64,000 bases of DNA, taken from positions 372,001 to 436,000 of the forward strand of contig NZ_JAGIOC010000001.1 of assembly GCF_017876515.1 (NCBI RefSeq), read 5' to 3'. Origin of the DNA: Brachybacterium fresconis (lineage in GTDB: Bacteria > Actinomycetota > Actinomycetes > Actinomycetales > Dermabacteraceae). The notes beneath the pieces are model-generated. The model was not told the origin of the DNA and did not search any database. It saw only the letters and a list, made by a program, of their open reading frames with translations. This document shows, one piece after another, positions 31,907 to 40,961 of this stretch. Positions within the stretch are counted from its first letter, which is position 1; each line of letters starts with the position of its first letter. Both the position numbers and the translations under genes were made by a program.

Positions 31907-33100
31907 TCAGGCGCGCTGCGCGATCACCGTGCGGTAGACGTCCAGGGTGCGCTCGGCGATCGAGGTCCAGGAGAAGTGCTCGGCCGCGCGGCGGCGGGAG
32001 GCCTCGCCCATCTGCTTCGCGCGCTCGGGATCCGAGACCATCCGCACCAGCGCATCCCGCGTGTCCGCGATGAACTTCTCCGGGTCGACCGGGATGCCGG
32101 TGCCGTCGGAGACCTGCTCGATCGGGACGAGGTAGCCGGTCTCCCCGTCGGCCACGACCTCGGGGATCCCGCCGGTGGCGGAGGCGACCACCGGGATGCC
32201 GCAGGCCATCGCCTCGAGGTTCACGATCCCCAGCGGCTCGTACACGCTCGGGCACGCGAAGGTGGTGGCGTGGGTGAGGATCTGGGTGAGCTCGTGGCGA
32301 GGCAGCATCTCGGTGATGAGATGGACGTTCCCGCGTCGTGCGTGCAGCTCGTCCACGAGGGTGTTCACCTCCTGGGCGATCTCGGCGGTGTCCGGCGCTC
32401 CGGCGCACAGCACCACCTGGTAGTCGGCCGGCAGGTCGCGGACGGCGCGCAGGAAGTACGGCAGGCCCTTCTGGCGCGTGATGCGGCCGACGAACACGAT
32501 CGTGGGGGCCTCGGGGTCGATGCCGCGGGAGGTCAGCGCCGAGGTCTCGGGGTTCGGCGCCCACTGGTCGATGTCGATGCCGTTGTGGACCACGTGCACC
32601 ATCGCGGGGTCGACCGAGGGATAGGCGCGCAGGATGTCCTCGCGCATGCCGCCGGAGACGGCGATCACGCCGGCTGCCCCCTCGTAGGCGGTGCGCTCGG
32701 CGAAGGAGCTGACGCGGTACCCGCCCCCGAGCTGCTCCGCCTTCCAGGGTCGCAGCGGCTCCAGCGAGTGCGCCGAGAGCACGTGCGGGACCCCGTGCAG
32801 CAACGAGGCCATGTGACCGGCGAAGTTCGCGTACCAGGTGTGGGAGTGGATCAGGTCCGCCCCGGCGCAGTCCGCCGCGATCAGCAGGTCGGTGCCCAGC
32901 GTGCTGAGCGCCGCGTTGGTGCCCTCGAGCTCCGCCGGGGCGGAGTACGAGAAGGTGCCGGCCTCCTCCCGCTCGGCGCCGAAGGCCCGCACCTGCACGT
33001 CGATGTGCGGACGCAGCACGCGCGTCAGCTCGGCGACGTGCACACCGGCACCTCCGTAGACCTCCGGCGGGTACTCCTTGGTGAGCAGATCCACGCGCAT
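31907..33100 (-). CDS. glgA: Glycogen synthase, actinobacterial GT4 type (GlgA/GlgM)
   Basis: A 397-residue GT-B glycosyltransferase of family GT4. It opens LLTKEYPPEVYGGAGVHV with the glycogen-synthase-like Gly-Gly donor loop, continues IVFVGRITRQKGLPYFLRAV, and has the E-x7-E motif in CPSVYEPLGIVNLEAMACGIPVV. Mycobacterial homologues (GlgM) use ADP-glucose to make maltose-1-phosphate, so this may serve the GlgE alpha-glucan pathway rather than classical elongation. ATG 33100 is chosen for its AGGAGG; the longer frame adds ten poor residues. It is divergent from glgC, which makes its substrate, across a 79-bp shared control region. Confidence 0.9.
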   Translation of the reverse strand: MRVDLLTKEYPPEVYGGAGVHVAELTRVLRPHIDVQVRAFGAEREEAGTFSYSAPAELEGTNAALSTLGTDLLIAADCAGADLIHSHTWYANFAGHMASLLHGVPHVLSAHSLEPLRPWKAEQLGGGYRVSSFAERTAYEGAAGVIAVSGGMREDILRAYPSVDPAMVHVVHNGIDIDQWAPNPETSALTSRGIDPEAPTIVFVGRITRQKGLPYFLRAVRDLPADYQVVLCAGAPDTAEIAQEVNTLVDELHARRGNVHLITEMLPRHELTQILTHATTFACPSVYEPLGIVNLEAMACGIPVVASATGGIPEVVADGETGYLVPIEQVSDGTGIPVDPEKFIADTRDALVRMVSDPERAKQMGEASRRRAAEHFSWTSIAERTLDVYRTVIAQRA

Positions 33101-33167
33101 GGTGCTCTCCTCCTTCTTTTGTCCGTCCACAAGAACTGTTGTGCCGTGATGGGGGCCACTTCTGGAC

Positions 33168-33173
33168 TATCCT
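33168..33173 (+). promoter_or_regulatory. -10 TATCCT, leaderless start of glgC
   Basis: TATCCT, then CGCACC, then ATG at 33180, with no ribosome-binding site. No well-spaced -35 is obvious. Confidence 0.55.
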
Positions 33174-33179
33174 CGCACC

Positions 33180-34424
33180 ATGTCGTCCAAAAAGGTCCTC
33201 GCCATCGTCCTCGCCGGCGGTGAGGGGAAGCGGCTGATGCCGCTCACCCTCGACCGGGCCAAACCCGCGGTGCCGTTCGGCGGCATCTACCGCCTCATCG
33301 ATTTCGCCCTGTCGAACATCGTCAACTCCGGCTACCTGCGGGTGGTCGTCCTGACGCAGTACAAGTCCCACTCGCTGGACAAGCACATCGCCCAGACGTG
33401 GCGGATGAGCTCTCTGCTGGGCAACTACGTCGCCCCCGTCCCGGCGCAGCAGCGCATGGGCAAGCACTGGTTCCGCGGCTCCGCCGACGCGATCGCCCAG
33501 TCGCTGAACCTGATCCACGAGGAGAAGCCCGACTACGTGGTGGTGGTCGGCGCCGACAACATCTACCGCATGGACTTCTCGCAGATGCTGGACGCCCACA
33601 TCGAATCCGGGAAGTCGTGCACCGTCGCGGCGATCCGGCAGCCGATCGAGATGTCCGACCAGTTCGGGGTCATCGAGACCGATTCGTCGGACCCCACCAC
33701 CATCAAGGCCTTCGTCGAGAAGCCGACGGTGACCGAGGGGCTGGCGGACGATCCCACCTCGATCCTGGCTTCGATGGGCAACTACATCTTCACGGCGGAC
33801 GCCCTGGTCGACGCCGTGACCCGCGACGCCGAGGACGACTCGTCCAAGCACGACATGGGCGGCGACATCGTGCCGTCCTTCGTGGCGCAGCAGGACGCCG
33901 CCGTCTACGACTTCATCCACAACGACGTGCCCGGATCCACCGACCGCGACCGGGACTACTGGCGTGACGTCGGCACCCTGGACGCCTTCTTCGACGCGCA
34001 CATGGATCTCATCGCGATCCACCCCGTGTTCAACCTCTACAACGAGGAATGGCCCACCTACACCGGCAACCGCAACGTCCCGCCGGCGAAATTCGTCCAC
34101 GCCGGTCCCGGAGGTCGTGTCGGCGCGGCCGTCGACTCCATCATCTCGCCCGGCGTCGTGGTCTCCGGTGCCCAGGTCGCCACCTCCGTCGTCTCCCCGG
34201 GAGCCCGGCTGAACTCGTGGTCGACGATCTCCGAAGCGGTGATCATGGACGGCGTCTCCGTCGGCCGCCACAGCCAGATCCACCGCGCGATCATCGACAA
34301 GAACGTCGTCGTCCCGCCGCGCACCCAGATCGGGCTGGACCCGGAGGAGGATCGCGCGCGCGGATGGGTCGTCACGGGGTCCGGCATCACGGTGATCGGC
34401 AAGGGCACGGTCATCGAGCCGTGA
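33180..34424 (+). CDS. glgC: Glucose-1-phosphate adenylyltransferase (ADP-glucose pyrophosphorylase)
   Basis: A 414-residue enzyme that makes ADP-glucose from ATP and glucose-1-phosphate, the committed step of glycogen and alpha-glucan synthesis. The nucleotidyltransferase domain opens [26 protein letters not shown], and [19 protein letters not shown] holds the catalytic-site Asp. IIHNDVP-like and [18 protein letters not shown] segments match GlgC, and a left-handed beta-helix (about 295-410) completes it. Length is as usual for the family. The stop overlaps the GTG of serB (GTGA). It is divergent from glgA. Confidence 0.95.
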   Translation: MSSKKVLAIVLAGGEGKRLMPLTLDRAKPAVPFGGIYRLIDFALSNIVNSGYLRVVVLTQYKSHSLDKHIAQTWRMSSLLGNYVAPVPAQQRMGKHWFRGSADAIAQSLNLIHEEKPDYVVVVGADNIYRMDFSQMLDAHIESGKSCTVAAIRQPIEMSDQFGVIETDSSDPTTIKAFVEKPTVTEGLADDPTSILASMGNYIFTADALVDAVTRDAEDDSSKHDMGGDIVPSFVAQQDAAVYDFIHNDVPGSTDRDRDYWRDVGTLDAFFDAHMDLIAIHPVFNLYNEEWPTYTGNRNVPPAKFVHAGPGGRVGAAVDSIISPGVVVSGAQVATSVVSPGARLNSWSTISEAVIMDGVSVGRHSQIHRAIIDKNVVVPPRTQIGLDPEEDRARGWVVTGSGITVIGKGTVIEP

Positions 34425-35092
34425 GCGCGGCCATCGAGCACGGCCCGGCGGTCACCGGGCTGCTGGTCTCCGATGTCGACTCCACCTTCCTGACCCAGGA
34501 GGTCATCGAGCTGGTCGCGGAGCACGCCGGCGTCCGCGATCGGGTGGAGGAGATCACGACCGCGGCGATGAGCGGCGAGCTCGACTTCGCCCAGTCGCTG
34601 CGCGCCCGGGTGGCGCTGCTGGAGGGGTTGGACGAATCGGTCCTCGCCGAGGTCCGTGCCGCGCTGGTGCCGACGCCCGGCGTGCTCGAGCTGGTGCGAC
34701 GAGCGACGGCCGACGGCTGGGTGGTCGCGCTGGTCTCCGGCGGCTTCCACGAGGTGATCGACGAGCTGGCCGCGGAAGCGGGCGTCGATCATGTCCTCGC
34801 CAACCGCTTCGAGATCTCGGGCGGACGGCTGACCGGCCGGGTCTCGGGGCCGATCATCGACGGCGCGGCCAAGCGGCGCGCGCTGACGGAGTACGCCGCG
34901 ACCTACGGCGTGCCGACGGCGAGGATCGTCGCGATGGGTGACGGCGCGAACGATCGGGAGATGCTGCGGGCCGCGGGCACCGGTATCGCCTACCGCGCCA
35001 AACCTGCCCTGCGCGAGGTCGCCGACGTGGTCCTCGACGGCGAGTCGCTGCTGGCGGCGTGGCCCCATCTGGAGGCGGCCGCGGTCCGCTGA
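34421..35092 (+). CDS. serB: Phosphoserine phosphatase SerB-like HAD enzyme
   Basis: A 223-residue HAD phosphatase of the SerB type, without the N-terminal ACT domains seen in mycobacterial SerB2. Motif I is SDVDSTFL (Asp nucleophile and general acid), motif II is [11 protein letters not shown], and motif IV is [13 protein letters not shown]; the cap has the helical SerB look ([21 protein letters not shown]). It should release serine from phosphoserine, the last step of serine synthesis. GTG 34421 overlaps the glgC stop by 4 nt, an odd pairing of glycogen and serine genes. The frame open further upstream is antisense/out-of-frame glgC. Confidence 0.85.
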   Translation: MSAAIEHGPAVTGLLVSDVDSTFLTQEVIELVAEHAGVRDRVEEITTAAMSGELDFAQSLRARVALLEGLDESVLAEVRAALVPTPGVLELVRRATADGWVVALVSGGFHEVIDELAAEAGVDHVLANRFEISGGRLTGRVSGPIIDGAAKRRALTEYAATYGVPTARIVAMGDGANDREMLRAAGTGIAYRAKPALREVADVVLDGESLLAAWPHLEAAAVR

Positions 35093-35096
35093 GGCG

Positions 35097-35624
35097 TCAG
35101 GGGCGCACGATGGTGTGCATCCTCAGCGCGTCCTCGTCCAGCTCCGACCAGTGCGCGAGGGAGCCCGACAGGACGCCCATCCCGCCGGTGGGCATGCCCA
35201 GACGGGCCTGGGCGACGGAGCCCGCGTCGGACTCCTCGTCGGCGAGCAGGGAGGCCAGCGAGGACATCGTGGGCTCGTGGCCGACGACCATCACCACCGC
35301 GTCGGCGTCGTCCACCTCGCGCAGCAGGGCCAGGACCTCGCCGGCCCCGCCGCTGTAGATGTCCTCGTCGAAGGTGACGGTGCCGTCGAGGTCGGGCATC
35401 GCCGCGGCCACAGCCTCCCAGGTCTGGGTGGTGCGCAGCGCGTCCGAGACCAGGACCCGCGCCGGGCGGACGTTCTGGGAGGCGAGGTACTCCCCCACCA
35501 GCTGCGCCTGGGTCGCACCGCGATCGGCGAGCGGACGCTCGTGGTCCGGCTGTCCGGAGCCGCTGTCCGCCTTGCCGTGACGCATCAGCAGGAGCAGACG
35601 GCTGTCGGGGTCGGGGGGAGACAT
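35097..35624 (-). CDS. SixA-like histidine phosphatase
   Basis: A 175-residue histidine phosphatase superfamily (phosphoglycerate mutase-like) protein. The catalytic RHG motif is LLLMRHGKAD (residues about 10-20), HERPLADRGATQAQLVGEYL follows, and the second His is VMVVGHEPTMSSLASLLAD. The short form resembles SixA. Substrate unknown. It lies about 50 bp downstream of fabG on the same strand and converges on serB with 4 bp between stops. Confidence 0.85.
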   Translation of the reverse strand: MSPPDPDSRLLLLMRHGKADSGSGQPDHERPLADRGATQAQLVGEYLASQNVRPARVLVSDALRTTQTWEAVAAAMPDLDGTVTFDEDIYSGGAGEVLALLREVDDADAVVMVVGHEPTMSSLASLLADEESDAGSVAQARLGMPTGGMGVLSGSLAHWSELDEDALRMHTIVRP

Positions 35625-35677
35625 CTCGGTGCGTTCACGCCTTCGTTCGGGGGCCTCGGGTCGATCCGTGATCGCGC

Positions 35678-36403
35678 TCAGTGTCCCATGCCCAGGCCGC
35701 CGTCGACGGGGATCACGGCGCCGGAGACGTAGGCCGCATCGTCCCCGGCGAGAAAGGCCGCCACCCGGGCGACCTCGTCGGGGTCGGCGAAGCGCCCTGC
35801 CGGGATGGCCTTCAGGTAGGTCGCCTGCAGGTCCTCGGACAGGGACTGGGTCATCTCGGTGTCGATGTAGCCGGGTGCGAGGACGTTCGCCGTGATGCCG
35901 CGCGAGCCGAGTTCACGCGTCAGGGCGCGGGCGAAGCCGATCAGACCCGACTTCGAGGCCGCATAGTTGACCTGTCCCGGAGAGCCGTACAGGCCGACCA
36001 CCGAGCTGATCAGGACGATGCGTCCCTTCTTCTTGCGGATCATGGACCTGATGACCCGCTTGACGGTGCGGAAGGTCCCGGTGAGGTTCGTGTCCAGGAC
36101 GGACTCGAAGGCGTCGTCGCTCATCCGCATCAGCAGCTGGTCGTCGGTGATGCCGGCATTGGCGATCAGCACCTCGATCGGGCCGTGCTCCGCCTCGGCG
36201 GCCTTGATCGCGGCGTCGAGGCTCTCGCCGTCGGTGACGTCGGCCGCGACGGTCAGCGCTCCCTCGGGGCCGCCCTCGCCGGAGCGGCTGGTCACGGTCA
36301 CCTTGTCGCCGCGACGGAGGAACTCCTCGGCGATGGAGCGACCGATCCCGCGGTTGCCTCCGGTGATCAGGACACTGCGCGGCTCGGGGGTGGCGTCGGA
36401 CAT
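35678..36403 (-). CDS. fabG: 3-oxoacyl-ACP reductase FabG (SDR family)
   Basis: A 241-residue short-chain dehydrogenase. The cofactor loop is ITGGNRGIGRSIAEEF, NAG is in LIANAGITDDQLLMRM, the catalytic Ser-Tyr-Lys lie in LISSVVGLYGSPGQVNYAASKSG, and LAPGYIDTEMTQ and VIPVDGGLGMGH are the C-terminal family landmarks. It reduces 3-oxoacyl-ACP with NADPH in fatty acid elongation; homologues in mycobacteria are MabA. ATG 36403 has GAGGAGC; an upstream ATG at 36439 adds 12 non-conserved residues. It is divergent from the proline-rich membrane protein gene. Confidence 0.9.
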   Translation of the reverse strand: MSDATPEPRSVLITGGNRGIGRSIAEEFLRRGDKVTVTSRSGEGGPEGALTVAADVTDGESLDAAIKAAEAEHGPIEVLIANAGITDDQLLMRMSDDAFESVLDTNLTGTFRTVKRVIRSMIRKKKGRIVLISSVVGLYGSPGQVNYAASKSGLIGFARALTRELGSRGITANVLAPGYIDTEMTQSLSEDLQATYLKAIPAGRFADPDEVARVAAFLAGDDAAYVSGAVIPVDGGLGMGH

Positions 36404-36556
36404 CTGGGCTCCTCGGGGTGGGGACGGTGGGTGGATCACGGGACGTCGGGTACGGCACCGGGTGACCCGTGTGCTCTACGATACGGGGCGAGACCGTGTC
36501 GGGAATCTTGGGGGAAACCCGCCCTCGAACGTCAGCCCTGGGAAGGTACTACGCAG

Positions 36557-38230
36557 ATGGCATACCGCTTCAATCCTCCGCCGAACTGGCCGATCGAGGA
36601 CCCGGATTGGACGCCGCATCCCGGCTGGCAGCCGGATCCGGCATGGGGCCCCGCTCCGGAGGGCTGGAACTTCTGGGTCGAGGCCGACGAGCCGGCACCG
36701 GCGCCGGAATCGGCCGCACCCGCGCAGCAGCAGCCCGTCGATCAGCAGCCGGTGGAGCCCGCAGAGCCCGTCCAGGACGATGCGACGCGACGGGTCCCGA
36801 CGGACCAGGCCGGCCAGGGTGCCGCACAGCCGTTGCCGCAGCAGGGGCTCGAGCCCGTCGAGGAGTCCTCGACGGAGCAGCCGCCGAACGACGGCTCCGA
36901 GGTCGAGGGCCACCGTGAGGCAGGCCCCGCCGGCGAGCCCGCGGCCGGCGAGCAGCCGCCCTCGAGCATCGAGCAGGCACCCGAGGAGTCCGATCCCTCC
37001 GATCACACGACGGGCGCCGCAGCGGCGGGCGTCGGCCTCGGGGCGGCGGCCGGAGCCGGTGCCGCGGCGGCGGGGCCCGACGACGGCGACGGCGACAGGA
37101 CCCATGTCGCCGGTGACGTGTCGCAGGCGCCCGGCGCCCCCGACGCTCCTGCGGACGGCGCGAGCGAGACCGCCGAGTATCAGGGGCCCGACCTCGAGGC
37201 CGGGCTGGCGCAGCAGGCACCCTACGAGTCCGCCGAGCCGGTCGAGCCCGCTGCGGGCGATCCGTACGGCGATGCCGGCGCAGCGCAGCCGGATGCGGGT
37301 TACGGGCAGGGGACCCCGGCCCCGGAGTACGGCCAGGCATCACCCGGGTACGGGCAGGCATCGCCGGCTCCCGGGTACGGGCAGGATCCTGCGGCCCCGG
37401 GCTATGGGCAGGGTTCGCCGGCTCCCGGGTACGGGCAGGATTCTGCGGCCCCGGGCTATGGGCAGGGATCCGCGTCGGACTACCCGGCCTCCCCCGGCTA
37501 CGGGCAGAGCCCCGGCACCGACTCCGGGTGGACCGCGAGCACCGGTCAGGGCGAACCGCCGAAGAAGAGTGCGATCGCGCGGTTCTGGTGGGTCGGATGC
37601 ATCGTCCTGTTCCTCGTGGCGGCCATCATCGTCGCGGCCATCGGGATCTTCCTCTTCACCCGCGGCGGTGATGCCACCGCCGAGGGCGATGGCTCGAGCA
37701 CCACCAGCCAGGAGGAGTCGGCGTCCGAGCAGGAGTCGGCGTCCGAGGAGGAGACGACCACCGAGGAGGAGGGCGAGGAGCCGCAGTCGCCCGATCCGAC
37801 CACGGAGCTGCCCACGGTCAGCGACTCCGCCGTCTCGAAGGACGTCGTCAGCGAGAACGGTGCGGGAACCGTCGCGGTGGACATGACGTGGGCGTCCGCC
37901 GAGGATCTGCCGAGCACCTACGGCGGCACGGTCGAGGAGCCGAAGAACGGCAACTACCTCGTGGTGACCTCGCAGGTGACCGTGACCGAGGGGACGATGG
38001 AATTCCCGTCGTTCTACTTCAACGTCGTCACGCCCTACGGCGGCGATGTCGATTCCTCGTCAGAGACCTTCGGCCTGGCGAACTCGGGGATGGACTACGA
38101 CTCCTCATATCCGTTCCAGAAGGGTGAGACCTACACGATCACCCAGCTGTTCGACCTGGAGAAGTCCGGCGGAAACACGCTGGTCTACGACAACTACACC
38201 GATGTGTACAAGTGGGACGTCCCTGCGTGA
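36557..38230 (+). CDS. Proline/glutamine-rich single-pass membrane protein with NPPPNWP N-terminal motif
   Basis: A 557-residue protein of unknown function. Residues 1-41 carry a Trp/Pro motif starting RFNPPPNWP and ending WGPAPEGWNFWV. A long Pro/Glu/Ala/Gln-rich disordered stretch follows, then imperfect PGYGQ repeats (about 245-318). One transmembrane helix lies near 345-368 (VGCIVLFLVAAIIVAAIGIFLF), then a Ser/Glu-rich linker and a C-terminal extracellular domain (about 430-557) reminiscent of DUF4352. AAGG lies upstream of ATG 36557; TACGAT at 36477-36482 may be its -10. It overlaps the next gene by 4 nt, and that gene begins with the same motif. The topology suggests a cytoplasmic scaffold with an external sensor. 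Confidence 0.75.
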   Translation: MAYRFNPPPNWPIEDPDWTPHPGWQPDPAWGPAPEGWNFWVEADEPAPAPESAAPAQQQPVDQQPVEPAEPVQDDATRRVPTDQAGQGAAQPLPQQGLEPVEESSTEQPPNDGSEVEGHREAGPAGEPAAGEQPPSSIEQAPEESDPSDHTTGAAAAGVGLGAAAGAGAAAAGPDDGDGDRTHVAGDVSQAPGAPDAPADGASETAEYQGPDLEAGLAQQAPYESAEPVEPAAGDPYGDAGAAQPDAGYGQGTPAPEYGQASPGYGQASPAPGYGQDPAAPGYGQGSPAPGYGQDSAAPGYGQGSASDYPASPGYGQSPGTDSGWTASTGQGEPPKKSAIARFWWVGCIVLFLVAAIIVAAIGIFLFTRGGDATAEGDGSSTTSQEESASEQESASEEETTTEEEGEEPQSPDPTTELPTVSDSAVSKDVVSENGAGTVAVDMTWASAEDLPSTYGGTVEEPKNGNYLVVTSQVTVTEGTMEFPSFYFNVVTPYGGDVDSSSETFGLANSGMDYDSSYPFQKGETYTITQLFDLEKSGGNTLVYDNYTDVYKWDVPA

Positions 38231-38739
38231 GTGGGCGTTTCAACCCCCCGCCGAACTGGCCGGAGCCGCCTCGTGAGGGCTGGACCCCGCCGGAGGACTT
38301 CCGCCCCCACGCCTCGTGGGGGCGGGTCCCGGCGGGGTGGCACCTGTGGATCCCGGAGGCGCCGCTCGGTCGCGGGCAGGCCCCGCTGCAGCACTCGGAG
38401 GACGTCCCCGCCAGCGGCGCGCGTCCCCGACGGCGGGTTCAGACCTACCCGGTCGCGGTCATCAACCCCGGGATGTGGACGCACAACCACCTCGAGGACG
38501 AGGACTATGGCTTCCCGGCGGCGAAACCGGTCCCGAACCGACCCCGGCTGCGCCTCGGCGTCACCATCTCCGTGACCGTGGCGGGATTCCTGCTCGCCGC
38601 GCTGACCGCCGTGATGTTCGTCTTCCTGGTCGACTTCGCGATCGAGGACCTGCCCGGCGTGCTCTCCGGGGCCCCGAGCACCCTGCTCGCCCCCGCCGTC
38701 GATCCTGGGACCGTGCTCGCGGAGCCGGATGCCGGATGA
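38227..38739 (+). CDS. Single-pass membrane protein sharing the NPPPNWP motif
   Basis: A 170-residue protein of unknown function. The first 44 residues (RFNPPPNWP to VPAGWHLWIPE) parallel the start of the preceding protein, so the two share a cytoplasmic Trp/Pro module but not the rest. A basic middle part leads to one transmembrane helix near 117-140 (VTISVTVAGFLLAALTAVMFVFLV) and a short external tail. GTG 38227 overlaps the upstream stop (GTGA), and its stop overlaps the SURF1 start (ATGA), so all three are translationally coupled. Confidence 0.7.
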   Translation: MSGRFNPPPNWPEPPREGWTPPEDFRPHASWGRVPAGWHLWIPEAPLGRGQAPLQHSEDVPASGARPRRRVQTYPVAVINPGMWTHNHLEDEDYGFPAAKPVPNRPRLRLGVTISVTVAGFLLAALTAVMFVFLVDFAIEDLPGVLSGAPSTLLAPAVDPGTVLAEPDAG

Positions 38740-39638
38740 CTCGACGTTCCGCCCGTCGTCGCGTCCTGCTCAGCCGCGAGACGCTGCTGGGGCTCCTGCT
38801 CGTCCTGCTGGCCTCGGCGATCTGCGTCGCGCTGGGCTTCTGGCAGTTCGGCCGCTTCGAGGGCAAGCGCGATGCGGCTGCGACCATCGAGGCCAACTAC
38901 TCCGCCCCGCCGGTCCCGATGGCCGAGGTGCTGCAGACGCCCGACGCACCGCTGCCCGCCACCCAGGAGTGGACGCCGGTCGAGCTCCAGGGCAGCTACT
39001 GCACCGACCCCGGCTGCGTGCTGTACGTGCGCAATCGGCAGCTCGGCGGTGATGTCGGCTTCTGGCAGCTGGTCCCGTTCACCACCGACGACGGCTCCAC
39101 CCTGCTGGTCAATCGTGGCTGGGTGACCTCCCAGGGGCAGCGTTCCGCCCCGGCCGACCCCGCCCCCGTGCCCGAGGGTGAGCTGGGCCTGACCGTGCGG
39201 CTGCGACCCGCCGAGCCCGTGCTCGACCGGGAGATCCCCGAGGGCCAGGTGCACTCGGTGAACCCGCCCCAGATCGAGGGCCTGCTGCCCGCCACCGGCG
39301 GAGAGATGATCCGCCACGCCTACGGCGACCTCGTCACGGAGGATCCGTCCTCCCCGCGACCGGCCGAGCTGCCCGATCCCGACACGTCGCTCGGGCCCCA
39401 CCTGTCCTATTCGGTGCAGTGGTGGGTCTTCGCCCTGTTCTTCCCGGGCGCTCTGATCTACCGCACCCGGCGCGCGATCCAGGATCTCGATGCCGAGGAC
39501 GCCGACGCCGACGCCGACCCTGCGGGGACCCGCCCGCGCCGCACCACCGACCACCGTCCCCAGCGGCAGGCCCACAGCCGACGCCGGGGCCGCGACGAGG
39601 AGGAAGAAGATGCCCTCATCGACCACCCGGGCCACTGA
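38736..39638 (+). CDS. SURF1 family cytochrome oxidase assembly protein
   Basis: A 300-residue membrane protein of the SURF1/Shy1 family. A first helix ends ALGFWQFGRFEGKRD, the family N-terminal signature; an external domain follows with LYVRNRQLGGDVGFWQLVPF and LLVNRGWV; and a second helix near 232-252 (VQWWVFALFFPGALIYRTR) precedes a charged cytoplasmic tail rich in Asp-Ala, Arg and Glu. SURF1 assists heme a/Cu insertion into aa3-type cytochrome c oxidase. It starts by ATGA overlap with the preceding gene and its tail overlaps the glycerophosphodiesterase gene by 29 bp. Confidence 0.9.
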   Translation: MTRRSARRRVLLSRETLLGLLLVLLASAICVALGFWQFGRFEGKRDAAATIEANYSAPPVPMAEVLQTPDAPLPATQEWTPVELQGSYCTDPGCVLYVRNRQLGGDVGFWQLVPFTTDDGSTLLVNRGWVTSQGQRSAPADPAPVPEGELGLTVRLRPAEPVLDREIPEGQVHSVNPPQIEGLLPATGGEMIRHAYGDLVTEDPSSPRPAELPDPDTSLGPHLSYSVQWWVFALFFPGALIYRTRRAIQDLDAEDADADADPAGTRPRRTTDHRPQRQAHSRRRGRDEEEEDALIDHPGH

Positions 39639-40422
39639 CCGGCGCAGCGCACCTGCGAGCCGATTCCTGCCGGGCCCCCGACCACGCCGGATCGCCCACC
39701 GCGGTCTCGCCCTGGACGTCGCCGAGAACACCCTGGGCGCCTTCCAGGCCGCCGTGGATGCCGGTGCGGACGTGCTGGAGACCGATACCCGCGCCACCGC
39801 CGACGGGCTCGCCCTCGCCGTCCACGACGAGGACCTCCAGCGGATCGCGGGCGATCCGCGCCGCATCGACGAGCTGACCGCCGCCGAGGCCGGGGCCGTC
39901 CGCCTGGCGGGCGACGAACCGCTCGCGATGCTGGAGGACGTGCTGGACACCTTCCGCGACGTCCCGGTCAACATCGACGTCAAGGCGCCCTCCGCCATCG
40001 GCCCGGCCGTCGCGGCGATCGCCCGCACGCGCAGCGCGGACCGGGTCTGCATCGCCGGGTTCGACGGGACGGTGGTCCGTCGGACGGTCCGCACCGTGCA
40101 GGCGGCCACGGGCATCCTCCCGGTGCGCAGCGCTGCCCGCGGCGTGATGGCCTCGTTCCTCGCCGCCCGCGCCGTCGAGGCACCCGATGCCGTGATCGGG
40201 CGGCTCCTCGCCCCCTACGGCGCCCTCCAGGTCCCCATGACCTACCAGGACTATCCGATCGTGACCGCGGCGAACGTCGCCGCGGCGCACCGGGCGGGCT
40301 GCGAGGTGCACGTGTGGACGGTCGATGATCCCGTGACCATGCGGGAGCTCCTGGTCACGGGCGTGGATGGTATCATCACCAATCGGGTCGATCTGCTCTG
40401 CGAGCTGCTCGACGCCGCGTGA
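39610..40422 (+). CDS. Glycerophosphodiester phosphodiesterase
   Basis: A 270-residue GDPD-family TIM barrel without a signal peptide. The catalytic and metal motifs are at the start: RIAHRGLALDVAENTLGAF (His-Arg) and GADVLETDTRATADGLALAVHDEDLQRI (Glu, Asp, His). NIDVKAP and VHVWTVDDPVTM are further family strands, and GVDGIITNRVDLL is the C-terminal signature. It should hydrolyse glycerophosphodiesters to glycerol-3-phosphate and alcohol in lipid turnover. ATG 39610 has GAGGAGG upstream, inside the SURF1 gene. Confidence 0.9.
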   Translation: MPSSTTRATDRRSAPASRFLPGPRPRRIAHRGLALDVAENTLGAFQAAVDAGADVLETDTRATADGLALAVHDEDLQRIAGDPRRIDELTAAEAGAVRLAGDEPLAMLEDVLDTFRDVPVNIDVKAPSAIGPAVAAIARTRSADRVCIAGFDGTVVRRTVRTVQAATGILPVRSAARGVMASFLAARAVEAPDAVIGRLLAPYGALQVPMTYQDYPIVTAANVAAAHRAGCEVHVWTVDDPVTMRELLVTGVDGIITNRVDLLCELLDAA

Positions 40423-40434
40423 GCACCCCGCCTC

Positions 40435-40461
40435 GGGAACAGATCGGATCCCGCGGGCGTT
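40435..40461 (+). promoter_or_regulatory. Sigma-R-like promoter of rbpA
   Basis: GGGAAC (40435-40440), 18 bp, GTT (40459-40461) fits the GGGAAT-N18-GTT consensus of the SigR/SigH disulfide-stress sigma factors. It lies 67 nt upstream of rbpA, which in Streptomyces is an established SigR target. Confidence 0.65.
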
Positions 40462-40527
40462 GCCACCCTTGAGACCTCACCGGGCGGGACCCCGTCCGCC
40501 CACCATCCGGCAGGAAGCGAGAACCGC

Positions 40528-40878
40528 ATGAGCAGCCGCAGCCTGAGAGGCACCCGACTGGGCTCCCTCTCCATGGAGACCGACGAAGGCGTCCTCGCCG
40601 CACCGCGCCAGGAGGCGGTCTACGACTGCCCCAACGGCCACACGATCGTCCTCCCCTTCTCGGTCGAGGCCGACGTGCCCGCCGTCTGGGAGTGCCGTTG
40701 CGGTGCCTCCGCGCTGCTGCGCGACCACGAGCGGCCCGAGGCGAAGCCCGGCAAGCCGGTGCGCACCCACTGGGACATGCTCCTGGAGCGTCGCAGCGAA
40801 GAGGATCTCCAGGTCCTCCTCGACCAGCGCCTGGCTCTGCTGCGCTCCGGTCGGCTGCACCAGCGCCGCAACCTCTGA
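40528..40878 (+). CDS. rbpA: RNA polymerase-binding protein RbpA
   Basis: A 116-residue actinobacterial transcription activator that binds the principal sigma factor and RNA polymerase and stabilises open complexes. The N-terminal tail holds RGTRLGSLSMETD. The core domain has CPNGHTIVLPFSVEADVPAVWECRCG, with three cysteines and a His in the RbpA metal-site region. The basic linker and sigma-interaction domain (THWDMLLERRSEEDLQVLLDQRLALLR) complete it. AAGCGAG lies before the ATG. A SigR-like promoter upstream links it to thiol-oxidative stress. It is followed by a strong bidirectional terminator. Confidence 0.95.
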   Translation: MSSRSLRGTRLGSLSMETDEGVLAAPRQEAVYDCPNGHTIVLPFSVEADVPAVWECRCGASALLRDHERPEAKPGKPVRTHWDMLLERRSEEDLQVLLDQRLALLRSGRLHQRRNL

Positions 40879-40900
40879 GCACGCCCCGCGAGATGCGCCG

Positions 40901-40936
40901 GCGCCCCCGCTCCACCGCACGGTGGGACGGGGGCGC
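40901..40936. terminator. Strong bidirectional terminator between rbpA and fxsA
   Basis: GCGCCCCCG (40901-40909) pairs with CGGGGGCGC (40928-40936), and an inner CCACCG/CGGTGG extends the stem with one mismatch and one wobble. It lies between convergent genes. Confidence 0.8.
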
Positions 40937-40961
40937 TGCTGTGTCGAGGTCCGGCGCTCGC

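Noticed and set aside
37290-37510. Tandem DNA repeats considered as a mobile or regulatory array
   Set aside because: They encode PGYGQ-type low-complexity protein repeats within an intact gene.
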